64,000 nucleotides of DNA from Halochromatium sp. (GTDB lineage Bacteria > Pseudomonadota > Gammaproteobacteria > Chromatiales > Chromatiaceae), in assembly GCA_010912705.1 (NCBI GenBank), contig POWB01000002.1, forward strand, positions 62,001 to 126,000, in the 5' to 3' direction. The translations under genes and the position numbers were made by a program. Shown piece by piece: positions 34,672-48,868 of the stretch. Positions within the stretch are counted from its first letter, which is position 1; each line of letters starts with the position of its first letter. A model generated the notes under the pieces. The model was not told the DNA's origin. It did no database searches and saw only the letters and a list, made by a program, of their open reading frames with translations.

Positions 34672-35657
34672 GGAATAGGGACGGCGTCGAGGATCTGCGC
34701 GGCGATGGCTGGGTCGGCGCGCGCTCCCTGCTCGGTGTCTTGCGCCAACCGGTGTGGGACCACCGCTGGCAGCACCTGCTGGACATCGTCTGGCGCGACA
34801 TAATCGCGCCCCTCGACCATGGCCCAGGCCCTGGCTGCGCGCAGCAGGCCGAGGCCAGCACGTGGTGAGAGTCCATGTCGGAAACGAGTGCTTGAGCGTG
34901 TGTAGTTGAGGATCTGCAGACAGTAGTCGATGATGGGCGGCGCTGCATGGATGCCATCAAGGCGTGCCTGGGACTGCATCAGCGTCTCGGCGTCGATCAG
35001 CGGTTGCAGCCCCGCCACCATGGCGCGTCGGTCCTCACCGGCGAGCAGGATACGCTCTTGCGCCTGCTCCGGATAGCCGAGCGCGATGCGCATCAGGAAG
35101 CGGTCGAGCTGCGACTCCGGCAGTGGAAAGGTGCCGATCTGGTGCGCCGGGTTCTGGGTGGCGATGACGAAGAAGGGTTGCGGCAGCGCCCTGGTCTCGC
35201 CGTCGGCGGTCACCTGACGCTCCTCCATGGCTTCGAGCAGGGCGCTCTGGGCCTTGGGCGTGGCGCGATTGATCTCATCGGCGAGTACCAGCTGCGCGAA
35301 CACCGGCCCGGGATGAAAGCGAAACTGCTCCGCGGCGCGGTCATAGACCGAGACCCCGAGCACATCGGCCGGCAGCATGTCGCTGGTGAATTGGATGCGC
35401 GCATACTGCAGACCAAGCAGGCGCGCGAGCAGATGCGCGAGCGTGGTCTTGCCAACCCCGGGCAGATCCTCGATCAGTAGATGGCCGCCAGCGAGCAGGC
35501 AGACAAAGGCCAGCTTGATCTCAAGGGTCTTGCCGAGGATCACCGAGCCGGCGGTCTCGATCAGCGGCGCGAAGGGGCTTGTGCGGGAGCTGCGATCCTT
35601 GCCTGTGGCGGGTTTGCCGCGATCAAGCTTGGTCACGAGGGTGTCTGCAAGGGTCAT
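34668..35657 (-). CDS. MoxR-family AAA+ ATPase
   Basis: A 329-residue AAA+ protein with Walker A LIEDLPGVGKTTLAH, Walker B LVLADEINRATPK, sensor 1 FFVIATQNPAHQIGTFPLPE and a C-terminal lid with SPRAGLGLLRAARAWAM. MoxR ATPases act as chaperones for metal insertion or assembly of partner proteins. It is first in the moxR-DUF58-tgpA operon, 166 bp from the divergent Uma2 gene. Confidence 0.94.
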   Translation of the reverse strand: MTLADTLVTKLDRGKPATGKDRSSRTSPFAPLIETAGSVILGKTLEIKLAFVCLLAGGHLLIEDLPGVGKTTLAHLLARLLGLQYARIQFTSDMLPADVLGVSVYDRAAEQFRFHPGPVFAQLVLADEINRATPKAQSALLEAMEERQVTADGETRALPQPFFVIATQNPAHQIGTFPLPESQLDRFLMRIALGYPEQAQERILLAGEDRRAMVAGLQPLIDAETLMQSQARLDGIHAAPPIIDYCLQILNYTRSSTRFRHGLSPRAGLGLLRAARAWAMVEGRDYVAPDDVQQVLPAVVPHRLAQDTEQGARADPAIAAQILDAVPIP

Positions 35658-35823
35658 AAGCTGGTTCCTGCGTTCATCGGCCCCTAAGTCTAGCCCCTGT
35701 GGGTGCCGCGAGAGGAAACCGCGATCCTGACTGCTAGCACTCGCGTTCGATCGCTTTCGTCAATGGCCTTTGTTATCGTCATCTCGCTGGATTGCTCAAG
35801 CGTACCGAGGAGGGGCTGAGACC

Positions 35824-36768
35824 ATGTCACACCACGCCATCGCCCAGACCGATCCGTCGTCGATCGGTCTCGACCCCGATCCGCCCGCGGGCACGCGCGT
35901 CAGCGAGGCCGATTATTGGGCCTATTACTACGAGCATGAAAACGGCTACGAATGGAACGACGGTTATCTGGAGGTTAAGCCGGTGTCCGATACCCTGACC
36001 ATCCGGGTCTATCAATGGCTGCTCCGGCTGCTGCAGTTCTATCTGGATACCCACGACAACGCCCAGTTGACCGCATTGGAGATGGGCTTTCGCCTGCGCC
36101 TGCCCGACAAGGTCGCGATCCGCAAACCGGACCTCGGCCTGGTGCTCGACAGCAACCCGATACCGCTTGCCGATCTGGATCGCTCCTACAAAGGCACCTT
36201 CGATCTCTGCGTCGAGGCGCTCTCCGACAGCACTCCAGCCGAGATTGCTCGAGACATGGAGCAGAAGCGGCGCGAATACGAGGCCGCCGGGGTGCGCGAA
36301 TATTATATCTTGCACCATGAGCCGCGCTGGCAGCGGTTCTATCGGCGCAACGCCTTCGGGCTGTACCAGCCGATCCTCGCCGATGCGGGGGTCTTGCGGT
36401 CCGAGGTGGTGCCGGGCCTGCGCTTTCGTCTCGAGGATCTGCAGCGTCAGCCGGGTCCAGAGGCGATGCTCGAGGATAGGGTCTATGCACCTTTTGTGTT
36501 GCCCCGGTGGCAGCAGGAGCGGCAGCTGTTGGAAGCCGAGCGCCAGGCGCGCCAACAGGCCGAGCAGGCGCTTGAGCAGTCAGATCAGGCACGCCAACAG
36601 GTTGAACTGCTTGCGCAGCGTGAGCGTGAGGAGAAAGAGGCGCTTCTGGCCGAGCTGGCCCGGCTGCGCGGTGCTTCCTTACCGCAACTGACTCGCCGAC
36701 GACCTAAGGGGCATGGCACTGGTACCACCCAGGCGGATGAATCGCGCGGGACGCGAGATTCACGTTAA
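35824..36768 (+). CDS. Uma2 family (DUF820) putative restriction-like endonuclease
   Basis: A 314-residue protein. The PD-(D/E)xK-like Uma2 domain spans about residues 20-200: NGYEWNDGYLEVKPVSDT, KPDLGLVLDS, FDLCVEALSDSTP, then DMEQKRREYEAAGVREYYI. The C-terminal ~70 residues form a charged Gln/Glu/Arg coiled coil (AERQARQQAEQALEQSDQA). Uma2 proteins are expanded in cyanobacteria and some purple sulfur bacteria, and their function is not established. The ATG at 35824 follows GAGGAGG. An in-frame upstream ATG at 35770 has no such site. Confidence 0.85.
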   Translation: MSHHAIAQTDPSSIGLDPDPPAGTRVSEADYWAYYYEHENGYEWNDGYLEVKPVSDTLTIRVYQWLLRLLQFYLDTHDNAQLTALEMGFRLRLPDKVAIRKPDLGLVLDSNPIPLADLDRSYKGTFDLCVEALSDSTPAEIARDMEQKRREYEAAGVREYYILHHEPRWQRFYRRNAFGLYQPILADAGVLRSEVVPGLRFRLEDLQRQPGPEAMLEDRVYAPFVLPRWQQERQLLEAERQARQQAEQALEQSDQARQQVELLAQREREEKEALLAELARLRGASLPQLTRRRPKGHGTGTTQADESRGTRDSR

Positions 36769-36799
36769 CATTCTGACATAAAAAGAGAAACACAAGGCC

Positions 36800-38773
36800 A
36801 TGTTGGCGGAACAAGCCTATGAGGTGATCGTCGTCGGCGGCGGTCACGCTGGCACCGAGGCGGCACTCGCGGCGGCCCGCGTTGGCGCGCGCACGCTGTT
36901 GCTGACCCATAACATCGAGACCATCGGCCAGATGAGCTGTAACCCGGCTATCGGCGGTATCGGCAAGGGCCATCTGGTGCGCGAGATCGATGCGCTCGGC
37001 GGCTTGATGGCGCGCGCAACTGACCGCGCCGGCATCCAGTTCCGGGTGCTGAACCAGCGCAAGGGGCCAGCGGTGCGGGCGACGCGGGCGCAGGCTGATC
37101 GAATGCTGTATCGGGCGGCGGTGCGCTTGGCGGTCGAGACCGCGCCGAATCTTGATCTATTTCAGCAGGCGGTCGATGATCTGCTGCTCGAGTCCGACGG
37201 CCAGGCGGAGCGCGTGGTCGGTGTGCGGACCCAGATGGGGCTCGAGTTTCGGGCGCGCGCGGTGGTGCTGACGGTCGGTACCTTCCTTGGCGGTAAGATC
37301 CATATCGGGCTCAGCAACTATCAGGGTGGTCGCGCCGGTGATCCGCCATCGAATGCGCTCGCCGCGCGCCTGCGTGCGTTGCCGTTTCGGGTTGAGCGGC
37401 TGAAGACCGGCACCCCGCCGCGGATCGCCGCGCGCAGCATCGACTATGCTCGGCTGGAAGCGCAGCCAGGCGATACACCGGTGCCGGTGTTCTCCTATCT
37501 CGGCAGCGCCGCTGAGCATCCGCGCCAGATCAGTTGCCACATCGCCCGGACGAGCGAGCGCACGCATGAGATCATCCGCGGTGGTCTGTCGCGCTCGCCA
37601 CTCTATTCGGGCTTGATCGAGGGGGTTGGCCCGCGCTACTGCCCCTCGATTGAGGACAAGATTGTGCGTTTTGCCGATAAGACCTCGCATCAGATCTTCG
37701 TCGAGCCGGAGGGACTGGAGAGCGGCGAGATCTACCCGAACGGCATCTCGACCAGCCTGCCGTTCGATGTGCAGCAGGCGCTGGTGCGATCGATCCCGGG
37801 CTTTGAGCAGGCGCATCTGACGCGGCCCGGCTATGCGATTGAGTACGACTTCTTCGATCCGCGCGATCTCTCGCCCGCGCTCGAGACGCATTTCGTGCCG
37901 GGGCTGTTCTTTGCCGGCCAGATCAACGGCACCACCGGTTACGAGGAGGCGGCGGCGCAGGGGTTGCTGGCCGGGCTGAATGCCGCGCGTCAGGTGCGCG
38001 GGCTCGAACCCTGGTCGCCGCGTCGTGACGAGGCCTATCTGGGCGTGCTGGTCGATGACCTGATCACCCGCGGCACCAATGAGCCCTACCGGATGTTCAC
38101 CAGTCGCGCCGAGTATCGTCTGATGTTGCGCGAGGATAATGCCGATCTGCGTCTGACCGAGATCGGGCGCCGGCTTGGGCTGGTGGATGAGGCGCGCTGG
38201 CAGCGTTTCGAGGCCAAGCGCGAGGCGATCGAGCGCGAGCAGCAGCGGCTGCGCGCCTGCTGGGTGCGGCCTGGCACGGCAGTGGCCGCGGAGCTTGAGC
38301 AGCGCACCGGTGAGCGAATCGCGCGTGAGGCGCGGGCGCTGGAGCTGCTGGCGCGGCCGGCGGTTGGCTATCGGGATCTGGTGGCTTGCGCGGAGATCGG
38401 TGATCCGCTCGGCGTCATGACGACGGCTGTTGCGATGCCGCTTGGCGCGTCCGGACAGGTCGCTCGACAGCAGGGCGTTGATTCCTCTGCATATCCTGAT
38501 GGCTCGGCCATTGCGGAACAGGTCGAGATCCAGGCGGCCTATGGTGGCTACCTCGCGCGTCAGCGCGATGAGGTGGAGCGCCAGCGCGGCCAAGAGGCGC
38601 GCTCGCTGCCGGGCGACTTTGATTATGAGCAGGTGCGCGGACTCTCCGCCGAGGTGTCGGAGAAGTTGCGGCGGGTGCGGCCGACCACGATCGGGCAGGC
38701 GGCGCGGATTCCAGGCGTGACCCCAGCGGCGGTGTCGCTGCTGCTCATCCATCTCAAGCGGCTGAGCGCCTGA
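36800..38773 (+). CDS. mnmG: MnmG (GidA), tRNA uridine-34 carboxymethylaminomethyl-modifying enzyme
   Basis: A 657-residue protein with the FAD-binding [20 protein letters not shown] at the N-terminus, [29 protein letters not shown] and [16 protein letters not shown]. With MnmE (not in this window) it adds the cmnm5 group at the wobble uridine. It is ~28 residues longer than the E. coli protein, mostly through an insert around [20 protein letters not shown] in the C-terminal helical part. It begins the conserved mnmG-rsmG-parA-parB block. Confidence 0.96.
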   Translation: MLAEQAYEVIVVGGGHAGTEAALAAARVGARTLLLTHNIETIGQMSCNPAIGGIGKGHLVREIDALGGLMARATDRAGIQFRVLNQRKGPAVRATRAQADRMLYRAAVRLAVETAPNLDLFQQAVDDLLLESDGQAERVVGVRTQMGLEFRARAVVLTVGTFLGGKIHIGLSNYQGGRAGDPPSNALAARLRALPFRVERLKTGTPPRIAARSIDYARLEAQPGDTPVPVFSYLGSAAEHPRQISCHIARTSERTHEIIRGGLSRSPLYSGLIEGVGPRYCPSIEDKIVRFADKTSHQIFVEPEGLESGEIYPNGISTSLPFDVQQALVRSIPGFEQAHLTRPGYAIEYDFFDPRDLSPALETHFVPGLFFAGQINGTTGYEEAAAQGLLAGLNAARQVRGLEPWSPRRDEAYLGVLVDDLITRGTNEPYRMFTSRAEYRLMLREDNADLRLTEIGRRLGLVDEARWQRFEAKREAIEREQQRLRACWVRPGTAVAAELEQRTGERIAREARALELLARPAVGYRDLVACAEIGDPLGVMTTAVAMPLGASGQVARQQGVDSSAYPDGSAIAEQVEIQAAYGGYLARQRDEVERQRGQEARSLPGDFDYEQVRGLSAEVSEKLRRVRPTTIGQAARIPGVTPAAVSLLLIHLKRLSA

Positions 38774-38856
38774 GCGAGCCGCGTATCCCTTACCCTATGT
38801 CAGCCCATCCGGTATCCACTATCCCCATGAGACCAGCTTCATGAGACTCGATTTAA

Positions 38857-39615
38857 GTGCCCGTTGATCCTTCAGCGCTGCGAGCCCAGCTCGATGCCGG
38901 GTTAGCGGCGATGCCGGCGGAGATCGGCCAAGCCCTTGATCCGACCGCTCGTGACCGGCTGATCCAATATCTGCGGCTGCTCGGGCGCTGGAATCAGGCC
39001 TATAACCTGACCGCGGTGCGCGATCCTAGGGAGCAAGTCAGCCGCCATCTGCTCGACAGCCTGGCCGTCCTGCCCTGGGTCAGGCGCGGCCCGGTGCTTG
39101 ATCTTGGCACTGGAGCCGGCCTACCCGGCATTCCATTGGCGCTGGCGCGGCCTGGGCTCAGGTTCACATTACTGGACAGCAATGGCAAAAAGACGCGCTT
39201 TGTGCGCCAGGCGGTGCTCGAGCTCGGGCTAGAGCAGGTCGAAGTGATCCAGATTCGGCTCGAGGCGTACCAGCCGGAGCGCAAATTCGCTACTATTGTT
39301 GCCCGCGCCCTGGCATCCCTGCAGGAGCTTTATCTTAGCGCGCTGGGCTTGGCCACTGACGATGGCCGTCTGCTGGCGCTCAAAGGTCGTCTGGCCAAGG
39401 AGGAGCTGGCGGCGCTGGTCGCCTGCCAATCAGCCGATCCTATGCTAGCTGACGCGGCGAGAGCGACCGGGGCGACCAGTGCGCCCGGTGCTCGGCTGAG
39501 CGAGCCCCGTATCCATCCCCTCGTTGTTCCTGGTGTTGACGGCGAGCGTACCCTGATTGAAGTCCCCCTCGGCGGCAGTATCCATGGCTACGACAAAAAC
39601 CATCGCCATCGCTAA
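38857..39615 (+). CDS. rsmG: RsmG (GidB), 16S rRNA guanine-527 N7-methyltransferase
   Basis: A 252-residue methyltransferase. WNQAYNLTAVRDP precedes the SAM-binding motif VLDLGTGAGLPGIPLALA, followed by LLDSNGKKTRFVRQAV. It methylates G527 of 16S rRNA, the site whose loss gives low-level streptomycin resistance. The start is GTG, because the ATG at 38840 upstream is followed at once by a stop codon. The C-terminal ~40 residues are unusually long, and the last 32 bases overlap the parA start. Confidence 0.93.
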   Translation: MPVDPSALRAQLDAGLAAMPAEIGQALDPTARDRLIQYLRLLGRWNQAYNLTAVRDPREQVSRHLLDSLAVLPWVRRGPVLDLGTGAGLPGIPLALARPGLRFTLLDSNGKKTRFVRQAVLELGLEQVEVIQIRLEAYQPERKFATIVARALASLQELYLSALGLATDDGRLLALKGRLAKEELAALVACQSADPMLADAARATGATSAPGARLSEPRIHPLVVPGVDGERTLIEVPLGGSIHGYDKNHRHR

Positions 39616-40378
39616 TCAAAAGGGCGGTGTCGGTAAGACAACAACGGCAGTGAATCTAACGGCCTCGCTTGCCGCGATGGGGCGGCGGGTGCTACTGGTC
39701 GATCTCGATCCACAGGGCAACGCCACCATGGGTGTGGGGGCTGATAAGAATGCGCTCGAGCGTACCGGTTGTGACCTCTTGATGGGCGAGGCCGGTTTCG
39801 CCGACGCTGTTGTGCGTCTAGATGCGCCAGCGCCTGGGTTCGATCTGCTGCCCTCAAATGGCGATATGACCGCGGCCGAGGTCGGGTTGATGCAGTCAGA
39901 AAAGCGCGAGCGCACTTTGGCAGATGCCCTGGCGAGCGTTGCTGATGCCTACGAGATCATCCTAATCGACTGTCCGCCTTCGCTGAACATGCTGACGGTC
40001 AATGCGCTGGTCGCGGCGGATGGGGTGCTGATCCCGATCCAATGTGAGTACTACGCGCTGGAAGGGCTCTCGGCCCTCTTGGATACGGTTGAGCAGATTC
40101 GGGGCAGCCGCAATCCCCGGCTGCGGATCGAGGGCATCCTCCGCACGATGCATGACCCGCGCAATAATCTTGCCAATCAGGTCTCAACCCAACTCGTGGC
40201 CCATTTCACCAATGAGGTCTATCGCACCATCATTCCGCGTAATGTGCGTCTTGCCGAGGCGCCCAGTCACGGCCTGCCGGCACTGCTTTACGATCGTGGC
40301 TCACGCGGCTCAGTGGCCTATCAGGCGCTGGCCAGCGAGGTCTTGCGCCGTCGCGAGCGTACGCCAAGTGCGGCTTAA
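39584..40378 (+). CDS. parA: ParA chromosome-partitioning ATPase
   Basis: A 264-residue Soj/ParA protein with the deviant Walker A IANQKGGVGKTTTAVNL near residues 8-24, VLLVDLDPQGNATMGVG, and Walker B IILIDCPPSLNMLTVNAL. It moves ParB-parS complexes during chromosome segregation. The ATG at 39584 gives the normal N-terminus and lies 32 bases inside the end of rsmG. A longer in-frame start at 39557 is unlikely. It is followed by parB. Confidence 0.95.
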   Translation: MATTKTIAIANQKGGVGKTTTAVNLTASLAAMGRRVLLVDLDPQGNATMGVGADKNALERTGCDLLMGEAGFADAVVRLDAPAPGFDLLPSNGDMTAAEVGLMQSEKRERTLADALASVADAYEIILIDCPPSLNMLTVNALVAADGVLIPIQCEYYALEGLSALLDTVEQIRGSRNPRLRIEGILRTMHDPRNNLANQVSTQLVAHFTNEVYRTIIPRNVRLAEAPSHGLPALLYDRGSRGSVAYQALASEVLRRRERTPSAA

Positions 40379-40420
40379 CCGGTCTGCCTATCGTACCCTT
40401 AGCCTGGAGCCTCAGTGTCG

Positions 40421-41344
40421 ATGACAGTAGCAAAAAAGAAGGGATTGGGCCGTGGGCTGGACGCATTGCTCGGCAGTGCGCGTGAGGCCAATGGGCAGCC
40501 GGAGGGCGACGCTGGGCAGGCGCCGGTTGGGACTGATGGACTGACGGCGCCCGTCCATGGGGAGCCGGTGCGCGAGCTGGCACTGGATCAGATCCAGCGT
40601 GGGCGCTATCAGCCGCGGCGTGATTTCGATGAGGAGCGTATGCGGGAGCTGGCCGACTCCATTGCGGCCCAAGGGGTGATTCAGCCGATTGTCGTGCGCC
40701 CGGTTGCATCCGGACTGTTCGAGATCGTCGCTGGGGAGCGCCGCTGGCGTGCGAGCCAGCAAGCGGGGCTTGCGCGCATCCCGGTCGTGGTACGTGAGGT
40801 GACCGAGCAAGCCGCATTGGCGATTGCGCTGATCGAGAATATCCAGCGCGATAATCTGCATCCGCTAGAAGAGGCGGGTGCACTGCGTCGGTTGCTCGAG
40901 GAGTTTGGTCTGAGTCACCTGCAGGTGGCCGAGGCGGTTGGTAAGTCGCGCAGCACGGTGACCAATCTGCTGCGGCTACTCGAGCTTGAGGATGCAGTCA
41001 AGGCACTCCTCGACGAGGGTCGTTTGGAGATGGGGCATGCCCGGGCTTTGCTGGGCCTGAGCGGTGAGCAGCAGGTCGCTGCTGCACGGCAGGTCGTGAT
41101 GCATGGGCTCTCGGTGCGCGACACGGAGCGTCTGATCCGCCGTTTGCAAACCGATGCCGATAGCCTCCCTAGCGAGCGGTCAGAGCGGGCTCCAGATCCA
41201 AACATCCAGCGTCTGGAGGATGATCTTGCTGAGCGTCTTGGGGCGCGAGTTGCGATCCAGCATGGCACCAAAGGAACCGGCCGTTTGGTGATCAAGTACA
41301 ACAGCCTGGACGAGCTGGATGGCATCCTGGCCCATATACAGTAG
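40421..41344 (+). CDS. parB: ParB chromosome-partitioning protein
   Basis: 307 residues. The N-terminus KKKGLGRGLDALLGS is the ParA-contact motif. The CTP-binding ParB/Srx part includes RYQPRRDFDEERMRELADSI and GERRWRASQQAGL, and a helix-turn-helix follows (LSHLQVAEAVGKSRSTVTNL). It binds parS sites. The ATG at 40421 or the GTG two codons earlier (40415) could start it, as GGAG at 40406-40409 serves either. No parS-like TGTTTCACGTGAAACA was noticed in the window. Confidence 0.94.
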   Translation: MTVAKKKGLGRGLDALLGSAREANGQPEGDAGQAPVGTDGLTAPVHGEPVRELALDQIQRGRYQPRRDFDEERMRELADSIAAQGVIQPIVVRPVASGLFEIVAGERRWRASQQAGLARIPVVVREVTEQAALAIALIENIQRDNLHPLEEAGALRRLLEEFGLSHLQVAEAVGKSRSTVTNLLRLLELEDAVKALLDEGRLEMGHARALLGLSGEQQVAAARQVVMHGLSVRDTERLIRRLQTDADSLPSERSERAPDPNIQRLEDDLAERLGARVAIQHGTKGTGRLVIKYNSLDELDGILAHIQ

Positions 41345-41530
41345 CCGCATCGGTCATCAACAATCTCTATGACTCCTATCGATTAGGGCTACTGTTGGTC
41401 TTGGCGCGCGCTCGTCGCGATGTTTCTTATATTTGATTTATATGGCTTTTTGTTGTCCTGTGGCGGTTCTGGGCGAGTTCTGGATCTGGTCTCTGCGGGA
41501 CGATGATGGTGGCATCCTCGTCTATTGGCA
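41345..41530. other. Gap between parB and the atp promoter
   Basis: This is 186 bp of relatively AT-rich non-coding sequence, and no gene or clear terminator was recognised. An AT-rich stretch (about 41420-41450, CTTATATTTGATTTATATGG) could act as an UP-like or bendable region before the atp promoter. Confidence 0.4.
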
Positions 41531-41560
41531 TTGACCGGTATATTCAACAGAACTTATACT
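41531..41560 (+). promoter_or_regulatory. Sigma-70 type promoter of the atp operon
   Basis: TTGACC at 41531-41536 and TATACT at 41555-41560 are separated by 18 bp, close to the TTGACA/TATAAT consensus. Transcription would start around 41567, only a few bases before the AGGAGGG ribosome-binding site at 41572-41578. No other promoter this strong was seen before atpA. Confidence 0.7.
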
Positions 41561-41624
41561 TCGCCAGCTTTAGGAGGGCGGCCGCATTTCAACACGAGCG
41601 GACAGTCTGAATGCTCCTGACCGG

Positions 41625-43144
<1,520 letters not shown>

Positions 43145-43204
43145 TCTCGTCTCGTCCCGGACGGACAGCAACGCTCACCGCGCGTCCCCCAACGAGGCAA
43201 TAGG

Positions 43205-43675
43205 ATGAACATCAATCTGACACTCATCAGCCAGATGATCGCATTCGCGGTTTTCGTGGCATTTTGTATGAAATACGTCTGGCCGCCGATCATGAAGGCG
43301 CTAGATGAACGGGCGACCAAGATCGCTGAAGGCCTAGCTGCTGCTGAACGTGGTCAGCAAGAGCAAGAGATCGGCCGGCAGAAGGCGCTAGAAGAGATGA
43401 AGGCGGCGAAGGCCAAGGCGGCTGACATCGTGGCTCAGGCTCAGAAGCGCTACAACGAGGTCATGGATGAGGCCAAGCGCGATGCTCAGGGAGAGGCCGA
43501 TCGGATCAAAACGGCGGCCCATGCCGAGATCGAGCAGGAGACTAACCGGGCGCGCGAAGAATTGCGTGAGCGGATGGCGGCACTGGCCGTGGCCGCTGCC
43601 GAGAAGGTCTTGGAAAAAGAGATCGATGCCAGTGCGCACAAGGCGCTGCTCGACTCCTTTGCGAAACAGCTTTAG
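43205..43675 (+). CDS. atpF: ATP synthase F0 subunit b
   Basis: 156 residues: one N-terminal membrane helix ([20 protein letters not shown]) and then a long charged helix ([20 protein letters not shown]) forming the peripheral stalk dimer. The length equals E. coli subunit b. It lies between atpE and atpH. Confidence 0.97.
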   Translation: MNINLTLISQMIAFAVFVAFCMKYVWPPIMKALDERATKIAEGLAAAERGQQEQEIGRQKALEEMKAAKAKAADIVAQAQKRYNEVMDEAKRDAQGEADRIKTAAHAEIEQETNRAREELRERMAALAVAAAEKVLEKEIDASAHKALLDSFAKQL

Positions 43676-43684
43676 GACACGCCG

Positions 43685-44224
43685 ATGGCCGGAGACAGCA
43701 CAACCATCGCGCGACCCTACGCCGAGGCCGCCTTCGAGGTGGCCCGCGCCAGCAACAGCTTGGATGCCTGGTCTGATGCCCTGGCCAAACTGGCCGAGAT
43801 CATCGCTGACCCACAGGTCGCCTCGCAGATCGGGAATCCGAATCTCAGCGATCGCGAGCTGGTCGATCTGATCTTTGCGGTTGCCGGTGAAGGGTTGAGC
43901 GTCGAGGTCCAAAATCTGGTCCGTCTGCTCGCTGAGAATGAGCGCTTGACGGTCCTTCCTGATCTCGCTCGCCTCTATGAGGCCCGCAAAACCGCGATCC
44001 AGGGTGTTCGACACATCCAGGTCCGGAGCGCTTACGCATTGTCGGCTGCAGAGCAGAAGACCCTTCAGTCATCGCTGAAGAGCCATTTTGGCGCTGAGGT
44101 CGAGCTGACGGTCGAGGAGGATTCGACCCTGATCGGCGGTCTCGAGGTTCGCGCCGACGACGTCGTCATCGACGGCTCAGTGCGCGGCAGGCTGCAGCAG
44201 CTGGCTAACGAATTGCAATTCTGA
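43685..44224 (+). CDS. atpH: ATP synthase F1 subunit delta
   Basis: 179 residues with [14 protein letters not shown] near the N-terminus and [20 protein letters not shown] near the C-terminus, the family signature. It joins the F1 head to the b-subunit stalk. It follows atpF by 9 bp. Confidence 0.96.
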   Translation: MAGDSTTIARPYAEAAFEVARASNSLDAWSDALAKLAEIIADPQVASQIGNPNLSDRELVDLIFAVAGEGLSVEVQNLVRLLAENERLTVLPDLARLYEARKTAIQGVRHIQVRSAYALSAAEQKTLQSSLKSHFGAEVELTVEEDSTLIGGLEVRADDVVIDGSVRGRLQQLANELQF

Positions 44225-44237
44225 ACTGGACACCGCC

Positions 44238-45779
<1,542 letters not shown>

Positions 45780-45855
45780 GGCCGGGCTTGAGCCTCCTTG
45801 AGGGGCTCAGTGTTGGCTTCGCTCAACTCAGGCCCGCTTAGATACGGAGCACGCA

Positions 45856-46725
45856 ATGGCAGGCGCCAAAGAGATCCGCACCAAGATTTCGAGCATCAAG
45901 AGCACCCAGAAGATCACGGGTGCGATGGAGATGGTCGCGACCTCAAAGATGCGTAAGGCGCAAGAGCGTATGCATGCTTCGCGTCCTTATGCAGAGAAGA
46001 TGCTGCAGGTGATTCGCCATCTAGCCAAGGCATCACCCGAGTATCGACATAGCTTTATGGCCGAGGAGCGCGAGATCAAGCATGTTGGCTACATCGTCGT
46101 CTCCTCTGATCGCGGCCTCTGCGGCGGTCTGAACAGTAACCTGTTCCGGCGCCTGGTGGCCAACATCAAGGAGCAGAAGGCACAGGGGATCGAGCCTGTC
46201 TTTTGTACCATCGGTGGTAAGGCCCTCGGTTTCTTCCGCCGTTTCGGCGGCAAGGTTGAGGCGCAGGTCACCCAGCTTGGTGACAAGCCGCACATCGAGG
46301 ATCTCATCGGCACAGTGAAGGTCATGCTCAATGCCTTTGAGAATGGCGAGGTCGATGCGGTCTACGTGGTCTACAACGAATTCGTCAACACCATGACCCA
46401 GCAGCCCAGGATTCAGCAGCTGGTGCCTTTGCAAGCTGGCGACGAAGAGCGGCCGACAGGGCCGATCTGGGACTACATCTACGAGCCCGATGCGCGGCTG
46501 GTCTTAGACAATCTGCTGACCCGTTATATTGAGTCACTGGTCTATCAGGCGGTGGTCGAGAATGGCGCCTGCGAGCAGGCCGCGCGTCGCGTCGCGATGA
46601 AGGCCGCCTCCGACAACGCTGGCGATCTCATCAGTGAGCTACAGCTGGTCTACAACAAGGCGCGCCAGGCCGCGATCACGCAAGAATTGTCCGAGATCGT
46701 CAGCGGCGCCGCTGCCGTCGGCTAG
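45856..46725 (+). CDS. atpG: ATP synthase F1 subunit gamma
   Basis: 289 residues with the N-terminal helix [20 protein letters not shown], the middle [15 protein letters not shown], and the C-terminal helix [20 protein letters not shown]. It is the rotating central shaft. The gap after atpA (76 bp) contains no clear terminator. Confidence 0.98.
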   Translation: MAGAKEIRTKISSIKSTQKITGAMEMVATSKMRKAQERMHASRPYAEKMLQVIRHLAKASPEYRHSFMAEEREIKHVGYIVVSSDRGLCGGLNSNLFRRLVANIKEQKAQGIEPVFCTIGGKALGFFRRFGGKVEAQVTQLGDKPHIEDLIGTVKVMLNAFENGEVDAVYVVYNEFVNTMTQQPRIQQLVPLQAGDEERPTGPIWDYIYEPDARLVLDNLLTRYIESLVYQAVVENGACEQAARRVAMKAASDNAGDLISELQLVYNKARQAAITQELSEIVSGAAAVG

Positions 46726-46794
46726 TCTGCGCACCGCTCGCAGTCTGTCAGGGCGCGCTGCCTTTGGCCGCGACGGCAACCGACTTCAAGGTAA

Positions 46795-48216
<1,422 letters not shown>

Positions 48217-48245
48217 TCGCACAGCGATTGCGGAGGGCCTAAATC

Positions 48246-48668
48246 ATGGCAATGACTGTTCACGTCGACATCGTCAGCGCCGAGGGTGCGATCCACTCCG
48301 GGCTGGCGGCGATGCTCTACGCGCCGGGCGAGATGGGCGAGCTTGGTATCGCCGCTCGGCACGCCCCGTTGATCACTCGGCTCAAGCCGGGTGATGTGCG
48401 GGTCGAGGACGAGCACGGCAAGCAAGAGCATTTCTACGTCTCCGGTGGCATGCTCGAGGTCCAGCCCGATATTGTCACCGTGCTCGCTGATACGGCCATC
48501 CGCGCCGAGAATATCGACGAGGCCAAGGCGCTCGAGGCCAAGCGTCGTGCCGAGGACGCCCTCGCCGGCCAGACCGCGGAGTTTGAGTATGCGAAGGCGC
48601 AGGCCGAGCTGGCCGAGGCTATCGCTCAGCTGCGTGCGATCGAGAAGCTGCGCAAGATGAAGGGCTGA
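48246..48668 (+). CDS. atpC: ATP synthase F1 subunit epsilon
   Basis: 140 residues. An N-terminal beta sandwich (HVDIVSAEGAIHSGLAAML, GELGIAARHAPLITRLKPG) is followed by a C-terminal helical hairpin (ALEAKRRAEDALAGQTAEFE). It regulates rotation and inhibits hydrolysis. It is the last gene of the operon, before a terminator-like hairpin. Confidence 0.97.
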   Translation: MAMTVHVDIVSAEGAIHSGLAAMLYAPGEMGELGIAARHAPLITRLKPGDVRVEDEHGKQEHFYVSGGMLEVQPDIVTVLADTAIRAENIDEAKALEAKRRAEDALAGQTAEFEYAKAQAELAEAIAQLRAIEKLRKMKG

Positions 48669-48700
48669 TCTTTACGGCGACTAGGCTGAGCTTCTCGCAA

Positions 48701-48721
48701 ACCCCCGCCTCGAGCGGGGGT
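48701..48721 (+). terminator. Probable terminator hairpin after atpC
   Basis: ACCCCCGC pairs perfectly with GCGGGGGT around a CTCGA loop, 32 bp after the atpC stop. The following bases (GTTGCG) give only a weak U-tract, so termination may be partial. Confidence 0.6.
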
Positions 48722-48811
48722 GTTGCGTATAAGCGCCCCTTAAAACAAGGTTCTAGTAGGTTTGGCAAGGCTGCCCAACAGGTGAAGCAGTGATCAGTAG
48801 CAGCGTATTAA

Positions 48812-48841
48812 AATCTCTGCGTTAATCTGCGTAATCTGCGG
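48812..48841 (+). repeat. Short tandem repeat of the AATCTGCG motif before glmU
   Basis: Three imperfect copies of a ~10-bp unit containing TCTGCG(T)TAA lie 28 bp upstream of glmU. The function is unknown. The glmU ribosome-binding site (AGGA at 48859-48862) follows. Confidence 0.6.
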
Positions 48842-48868
48842 TTTAAATGTGCTTATTAGGATGAAACC

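Noticed and set aside
37157-38752. 531-residue minus-strand open frame opposite mnmG
   Set aside because: It mirrors the conserved mnmG coding frame in a GC-rich genome, and the Arg/Leu/His-rich sequence has no family pattern.
36769-41586. Replication origin or parS site near mnmG-parB
   Set aside because: Gene order suggests proximity to oriC, but no cluster of DnaA boxes and no parS-like palindrome was seen.
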